Source of the DNA: Isotricha intestinalis | Taxonomy: Eukaryota > Ciliophora > Litostomatea > Vestibuliferida > Isotrichidae | Direction of reading: 5' to 3' | Assembly (NCBI GenBank): GCA_023807065.1 | Contig: JAJJLU010000338.1 | Location: 1-64,000 of the forward strand | DNA: 64,000 bases | Shown: positions 59,510 to 64,000 of the stretch, in pieces | Layout: each line of letters begins with the position of its first letter | How positions within the stretch are numbered: the stretch's first letter is position 1 | Translations under genes and position numbers: made by a program | Notes under the pieces: model-generated | Database searches by the model: none | Seen by the model: the letters and a program-made list of their open reading frames with translations, nothing else | Told to the model about the DNA's origin: nothing

Positions 59510-61582
59510 TTACTGATTAAAGAAAATAATTATAATGGAATGATCATCAACAACAGTATCATATTTATTCCATAATTCAACACTTTTTTTAATAATAACA
59601 TCACAACATTCTTTCGGATCATTTTTTTTATAATATTTATTTATAATATGAGCAATTTTTTCATTAGTTAAAAACTCAAAAATCCCATCACTTCCACAAA
59701 TAATATATTTGCAATTAATATCAATATCAAATTCTTTAATTTCAGGTTCACTAATAACTCCAATTAAATCTGCTAATTTATCTCCAATAGATCTAGCCAT
59801 TGCAATTCCAGGATAATTTTCATTTTTTTTAAAAACTCTCATTGGTCCAATAGGTTCATTATTTTCAATATATTGTCTAATTTCTCCACCTTTAGATTCA
59901 ATTCTTTCTTTTTCACTTGGATTATCTGGTTTTTGATCTGAAGAAAGTTCAATTATAGTTTTATGATTTTTTATCATAAATGCTCTTGAATCTCCTATAT
60001 TTGCACATATTACTTTCTTACCTATAATAATTACTAAATTACATGTTGTTCCACTGTATTTTGATTCTTCCTCATAATCATTAAATAATAAATTTTCTGA
60101 TTTAGATATTAAATCTCTTATAAATTCATAATTATTTTCTTTTATATAGGAATATATTTCATTTGTATTTTTAGATATTTGTTTCAATTTTTCATCATTC
60201 AACAATATATTTTTCATTGTCTTTACTATAAATTGACTAATTAAATGACCTTCATTTCCATGTCCATCAAAAACTCCAAAAATAGAAAAGTTATTATTAT
60301 TATTTATATTTAATATTTCTAAAATTGAATCTTGATTTATTTTTGGTCCTTCTTCATTTTTTCCAGCTTGAGTTAAAAAGTAATAATTCTTTATTGTACC
60401 ATTTAGAATTTTTAAAATTAAATCATCACTTGTTTTCTTTTCTATAATTATCTTTTCTCTATCTTGTTGAGAATTTGGATTTGATAAATTTATACATGAT
60501 ATATTTTTTTTTGATGGAATTTTTTGAGAAAATAAATCATTCACAAATGATATTATATTTATATTTTCTTGTTTTGGTTCTTCTTTTTCTTTTTTTTCTA
60601 AAGTTATATTATCATCTATATTTTCATTTTTTTTTATATTTTCATTTTTATTTATATTATCATTTTTATTATTATTAATTATTTCATTTTTATCTTCTGT
60701 TGTCTTTATTAATTCCTTTTCTTTAATATTTAAATTTTTTTCATTTAAAACATTATTTTCTTTATTTTTGTTTTTATTTGGTGAAGAATTCATTTTTATT
60801 TTATTAAAATTAATTAATATTTTTTCAGAACTAGCATTATTTTCATTCAAATTTAATTTGTCTGATAAAATATTATCATGATTTTTTTCAATAGGTTTTA
60901 ACTTAATTTTAGGAATGAAACTATTAGATTCAATTTTTTTTATAACAATCTCTTTTTTATTTTCAATTCCTAATTCATATTTTATTTTGAAAAAATCCAT
61001 TCCATATAAACTATGATTTTTATGATGTTTAAAAGAATCTAATTTATTTAATTTAGGAAAAATATGAATATTTGATATAGGCATTGAATTAGTAAAATTA
61101 TTGTTATTTTCTTTTTCTTGATGATTTGTTAAATTCATATGTAAATTAACAATATTAATCGGATATTTGAAATTTTTATATTTATTATTTTCACTAGAAT
61201 TTCTACTTTTTTTTTCTAAAATATGATTTGAAATATCTTCTTTTGAATTTTTTATTTTATATTTTTTATTTTTAAGATTTCCAGATATAAAAACACTACT
61301 TATTTTATTATTTTTACTTTGAAATTCATGACTTTTTATTAATGGATTTGGAATATTTTCATTAAAAGCAAAATTTAAATTGTTTTGATCAAAAAAATTC
61401 CTATTAATTTTATTGACTGGTGTTTTTAGAGATAATTTTTTGTTTAATGAACTCACATTTTTATTTTTTTTTTCTGGTAACAATTGATTAAATGAAAGTT
61501 GAGTCTTTTTTATTTTATTTTGTTCAAAATTTTGAGGAAAAAAGATATTTGCTTTTAGTTTTATTGTATTTTTTTCTTTCAT
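59510..61582 (-). CDS. PP2C-type (PPM) Ser/Thr phosphatase with long N-terminal region
   Basis: The 690-aa protein has a complete PPM domain from about residue 395 to the end. Motifs are GVFDGHGNEGHLISQFIVKT (metal-binding Asp-Gly), SGTTCNLVIIIGKKVICANI, GDSRAFMI, LSSDQKPDNPSEKERIESKG, GIAMARSIGD, CKYIICGSDGIFEFLTNEKI and VDDHSIIIIFF. The catalytic Asp residues are all present, so it should be an active Mn/Mg-dependent phosphatase. The first 390 residues are Asn/Lys/Ser-rich and presumably regulatory or targeting. The opening YFLTQAGKNEEGPKINQDSI is the common ciliate form of the domain start. Confidence 0.95.
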   Translation of the reverse strand: MKEKNTIKLKANIFFPQNFEQNKIKKTQLSFNQLLPEKKNKNVSSLNKKLSLKTPVNKINRNFFDQNNLNFAFNENIPNPLIKSHEFQSKNNKISSVFISGNLKNKKYKIKNSKEDISNHILEKKSRNSSENNKYKNFKYPINIVNLHMNLTNHQEKENNNNFTNSMPISNIHIFPKLNKLDSFKHHKNHSLYGMDFFKIKYELGIENKKEIVIKKIESNSFIPKIKLKPIEKNHDNILSDKLNLNENNASSEKILINFNKIKMNSSPNKNKNKENNVLNEKNLNIKEKELIKTTEDKNEIINNNKNDNINKNENIKKNENIDDNITLEKKEKEEPKQENINIISFVNDLFSQKIPSKKNISCINLSNPNSQQDREKIIIEKKTSDDLILKILNGTIKNYYFLTQAGKNEEGPKINQDSILEILNINNNNNFSIFGVFDGHGNEGHLISQFIVKTMKNILLNDEKLKQISKNTNEIYSYIKENNYEFIRDLISKSENLLFNDYEEESKYSGTTCNLVIIIGKKVICANIGDSRAFMIKNHKTIIELSSDQKPDNPSEKERIESKGGEIRQYIENNEPIGPMRVFKKNENYPGIAMARSIGDKLADLIGVISEPEIKEFDIDINCKYIICGSDGIFEFLTNEKIAHIINKYYKKNDPKECCDVIIKKSVELWNKYDTVVDDHSIIIIFFNQ

Positions 61583-61739
61583 AGAATCTATAATTTTTTT
61601 TCAAAAATTCTAAAAAAAATTATAATATTTAAAATAATAAATTAATTAATTAATTACAATAAAATTTTATTTACTTAAATTATATGTATAAAATAAATTT
61701 TGTATTTATTCAATTGAGCTCATTAAATATTTAAATTAT

Positions 61740-62576
61740 TTAATCATTACAAATAGAGATATTATTAACTTTACCTTTACTACGTTTTTTACTTAATACT
61801 TTTTTTTCTTTTTTATTATAATATTCTTTAATTATTTTATCATTATCCTTTCTACAAAAAGGACACATATACTTAAAATTAGGATTCAAAGCAAGTTGTT
61901 CAATGTTAGTATATTTTCCTTTTTTTTCTTCGCATTGCATATGTTCCCATCTTAAGCAATAATCACATTGAATCCATTTTTTTTTATCATAATATGAAGT
62001 ATTAAAATCAAAATCTCTAAATACTATGTTACAATAATAACAATAATTTCCCTTTTTATATGCTTCATAACATTTTTCACATAAATTTAAATTTTGAGAT
62101 TTATAAGATGAACAAGCATAAAATTTTGATTGATAAATTTTTGAAGGATCATCTACTATAATTGCACAAATTTTATTTTCGCATTTTTTTGAATAATTCT
62201 TTGACTCAAATAAACTTAAATCAAATTTTTCAGTTTTTGAATTTAGATAATCCAATGTTATTTCTCCTTTTTCTAATTGAGAATCAAAAGATACAATTAA
62301 TAAATCTAAATAATTAGATTTAAATTGATTTAAATTTTTTTTTTCTTTTTGGACTTTTAATTCAGAAAAATTCTTTTCAAAAAGTTGCTTTTTATTTTGT
62401 GAATTAATCCTTTCATATTTTTTTGAAGTTTGAAAAAAATTTGAAATACTTATTTCTTCTTTTAATTTTGGGGATAATTGATTTTGATTGGATATATTTG
62501 AATTGGTTGATAAGTTTGTTAAATGTGATTCATATATGAAATCTTCTTCGGGGATAGATGATGTATAATTTATCAT
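61740..62576 (-). CDS. PHD-finger protein
   Basis: The C-terminal half of this 278-aa protein carries Cys-rich zinc modules. One is a Cys-rich stretch with CENKICAIIVDDPSKIY and CSSYKSQNLNLCEKCYEAYK. It runs into CYYCNIVFRDFD, then KWIQCDYCLRWEHMQCEEKK and YMCPFCRKD, a PHD-like finger with Trp before Cys, WEHMQC and a closing CxxC. PHD fingers read histone H3 tails, usually K4 methylation. The extended Cys-rich part before it resembles an extended PHD. The N-terminal part is Ser/Asn/Lys-rich. It may read chromatin, including the unusual H3 at 35 kb, but that link is inference. Confidence 0.82.
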   Translation of the reverse strand: MINYTSSIPEEDFIYESHLTNLSTNSNISNQNQLSPKLKEEISISNFFQTSKKYERINSQNKKQLFEKNFSELKVQKEKKNLNQFKSNYLDLLIVSFDSQLEKGEITLDYLNSKTEKFDLSLFESKNYSKKCENKICAIIVDDPSKIYQSKFYACSSYKSQNLNLCEKCYEAYKKGNYCYYCNIVFRDFDFNTSYYDKKKWIQCDYCLRWEHMQCEEKKGKYTNIEQLALNPNFKYMCPFCRKDNDKIIKEYYNKKEKKVLSKKRSKGKVNNISICND

Positions 62577-62920
62577 CTTTAATTAATTTTTTGATAATTA
62601 GTTAATTATTTAATTCTTACTTTTTGGCTCTTGACATATTTTTAATTTTTTTATTCATTTAAACTTTTTGAAGAACAAAAATTATATAATTAAATATAAT
62701 TATTTTTTAAAAATTCAGAAAAATAAATATTTTTATCATTTAATTATATTTTATAAATATTATTTATTTTAATTTTCATGTTTATAATAAGAATTTTCAT
62801 ATGAATTTAAATTTTTATTTTTTATTGTTGTGAAATTAGATTTTTTATTTGTTATAAATATGATTAAAATAAAAAAAATAAAGTTAAAATTAAATTAAAT
62901 TAATAAAATTAAATAAAAAA
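62577..62920. other. A+T-rich divergent intergenic region
   Basis: Gap between the divergent PHD-finger gene and the truncated right-edge gene, so it carries both promoters. Nothing recognisable beyond A+T-rich sequence. Confidence 0.45.
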
Positions 62921-64000
62921 ATGAATAAGGAGCAAATACAATCTGATATATTTGTTTCTTCAAATAAATCAAAAATAAAATCAAAATTAATCTCATTCTC
63001 TTTAGCAATGAATAATTCAAATATAAAGCAAAATTCATATAAAAATACTTCTAATTTTAAATTTAAAACACAAAAAACTTCTCCAGAAAAAACAATTTTA
63101 AAGCAAGATGTGAAAAATGTAATAAATGAACCTTTAAAAATTAAAAATGATAAAAATAAAATAAACGAAATTGATAATTCTGATAAAGATATTTTAAATG
63201 CAAATGAAGAATATATGAAACAAAAAATATTAAAAAAGAAATTAGACTCTTCAAATATGAAAAGAGCAAATTTTTTAAATTTTTCTAATTTATTTCATAA
63301 TTTAAGTGCAAATAATCGTCAATCAACATTTAATAATCAAAATTTATTTAATCAAACAAAGAAAAATAAAATTAAAATTCTTCCTACTAATATAAATTAT
63401 CAAAAAGCAATATTAATAAATAATTCTATTAATTCTCCTAAAGTAGAAGACAGTAAACAAAAAATAACTTCATTTTCATCAATATCATATTTAAATCATT
63501 ATATGGGAAATAATAATAATAATTCAAGACCTTTAACTTTAACAGGTTCTGTTATTGTACATCAAACTAATAAAAAAAGTGATAATTTAGATAATAAAAA
63601 TATAATTAATGATATTAACAATAATATAAATAATTTTAATAAAAAAGAAAAAAGTAAAAGTATTTCAAATAAAAATGAATTTTTACAAGATAATAAAAAA
63701 ATTAGTATTACTCAACCTGTTACTAATAAAAATTCAAGAAGAACATCAAATGATAAAAAAGCAATTAATAATCCTTTAATTCAAGGGAAAAAAAATTCAA
63801 TATTAACGAATTTAACTCATAATAAATATGTAAACCAAAATTTAAATTCAAAAAATTATTTAAGAAATAATAAAATAGATGATTTTTTCACAAGTCAAAG
63901 TGTAAATAATTTGAAATCAAATAGAAATGATAAATTCCAAATTAAAAAAAATCTTCTTTCTTCTTCTTCAAATAATGTTAATATAAAAACACAAAGTGAC
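62921..64000 (+). CDS. N-terminal part of an Asn/Ser/Lys-rich protein (cut by window edge)
   Basis: A frame opens at ATG 62921 in A-rich context and runs without a stop for 360 codons to the window edge. It starts MNKEQIQSDIFVSSNKSKIK and is low complexity throughout, rich in Asn, Ser, Lys and Ile. Possible short motifs are SFSSISYLNHYMGNN, RPLTLTGSVIVHQTN and KIDDFFTSQSVNNLKSN. Long disordered N-termini like this precede kinase or other domains in ciliates, so the functional part may lie beyond the window. No family can be named from what is visible. Confidence 0.75.
   Translation, partial: MNKEQIQSDIFVSSNKSKIKSKLISFSLAMNNSNIKQNSYKNTSNFKFKTQKTSPEKTILKQDVKNVINEPLKIKNDKNKINEIDNSDKDILNANEEYMKQKILKKKLDSSNMKRANFLNFSNLFHNLSANNRQSTFNNQNLFNQTKKNKIKILPTNINYQKAILINNSINSPKVEDSKQKITSFSSISYLNHYMGNNNNNSRPLTLTGSVIVHQTNKKSDNLDNKNIINDINNNINNFNKKEKSKSISNKNEFLQDNKKISITQPVTNKNSRRTSNDKKAINNPLIQGKKNSILTNLTHNKYVNQNLNSKNYLRNNKIDDFFTSQSVNNLKSNRNDKFQIKKNLLSSSSNNVNIKTQSD

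Overview
The window is the left end of a linear, gene-dense and extremely A+T-rich eukaryotic chromosome. It opens with about three copies of a C-rich repeat (CCCCAAT on this strand, so the G-strand is GGGGATT), read here as a telomere. The gene content is that of a microtubule-rich protist: LIS1, an LC8-type dynein light chain, an axoneme-type repeat protein, calcineurin B, many protein kinases and phosphatases, and large Asn/Lys-rich coiled-coil proteins. Genes lie on both strands, often only 50-170 bases apart. The best fit is a ciliate macronuclear chromosome. Conserved genes (Hsp110, histone H3, LIS1, alcohol dehydrogenase) read with the standard code and mostly end in TAA, a few in TGA. 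That is unlike Tetrahymena or Paramecium and would suit a litostome such as a rumen ciliate, but this placement is inference.

Introns are rare and tiny. By joining conserved domains across breaks I place GT-AG introns of 22-51 nt in six genes: PH-domain protein, STK32-like kinase, LC8 dynein light chain, CCCH zinc-finger protein (two introns), cornichon, and a 231-aa protein with a 14-nt first exon. Start codons sit in A-rich context and intergenic DNA is almost pure A+T. I saw no tRNA, rRNA, CRISPR array, transposon or operon-like structure.

Layout: 0-8.5 kb holds telomere, a Mei2-type RRM protein, a hypothetical protein, ribosomal protein eL40 without ubiquitin, a SET-domain protein with a signal peptide, a 5'-nucleotidase and LIS1. 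8.6-18.1 kb holds low-complexity proteins, Nup54 and a MORN-type protein. 18.5-24.8 kb holds a broken reading frame, an ERD2-like receptor, a PH protein, an Hsp110 chaperone and a Cys4 protein. 25-26 kb is a decayed region. 26-34 kb holds an ankyrin/SAM protein, a PP2C-like relic and coiled-coil proteins. 34-46 kb holds LC8, a divergent histone H3, a USP-type deubiquitinase, two kinases, a secreted cystatin, a CCCH protein and an axoneme-type repeat protein. 46-57 kb holds a C2H2 protein, an FCP1/SCP phosphatase, a B-box protein, an alcohol dehydrogenase, TRAPPC3 and a large coiled-coil gene interrupted at a 12-A run. 57-64 kb holds cornichon, a possible Med18-like protein, calcineurin B, a PP2C phosphatase, a PHD-finger protein and a gene running off the right edge.

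The genes form no single pathway. Loose themes are vesicle traffic (ERD2-like, cornichon, TRAPPC3), phosphorylation signalling (kinases, PP2C, SCP, calcineurin B) and cilium/microtubule biology. I found no convincing new multi-gene system. The most notable single-locus observations are eL40 lacking ubiquitin but retaining an LKGG, an H3 lacking Ser10, and an AAA-TAA frame break.
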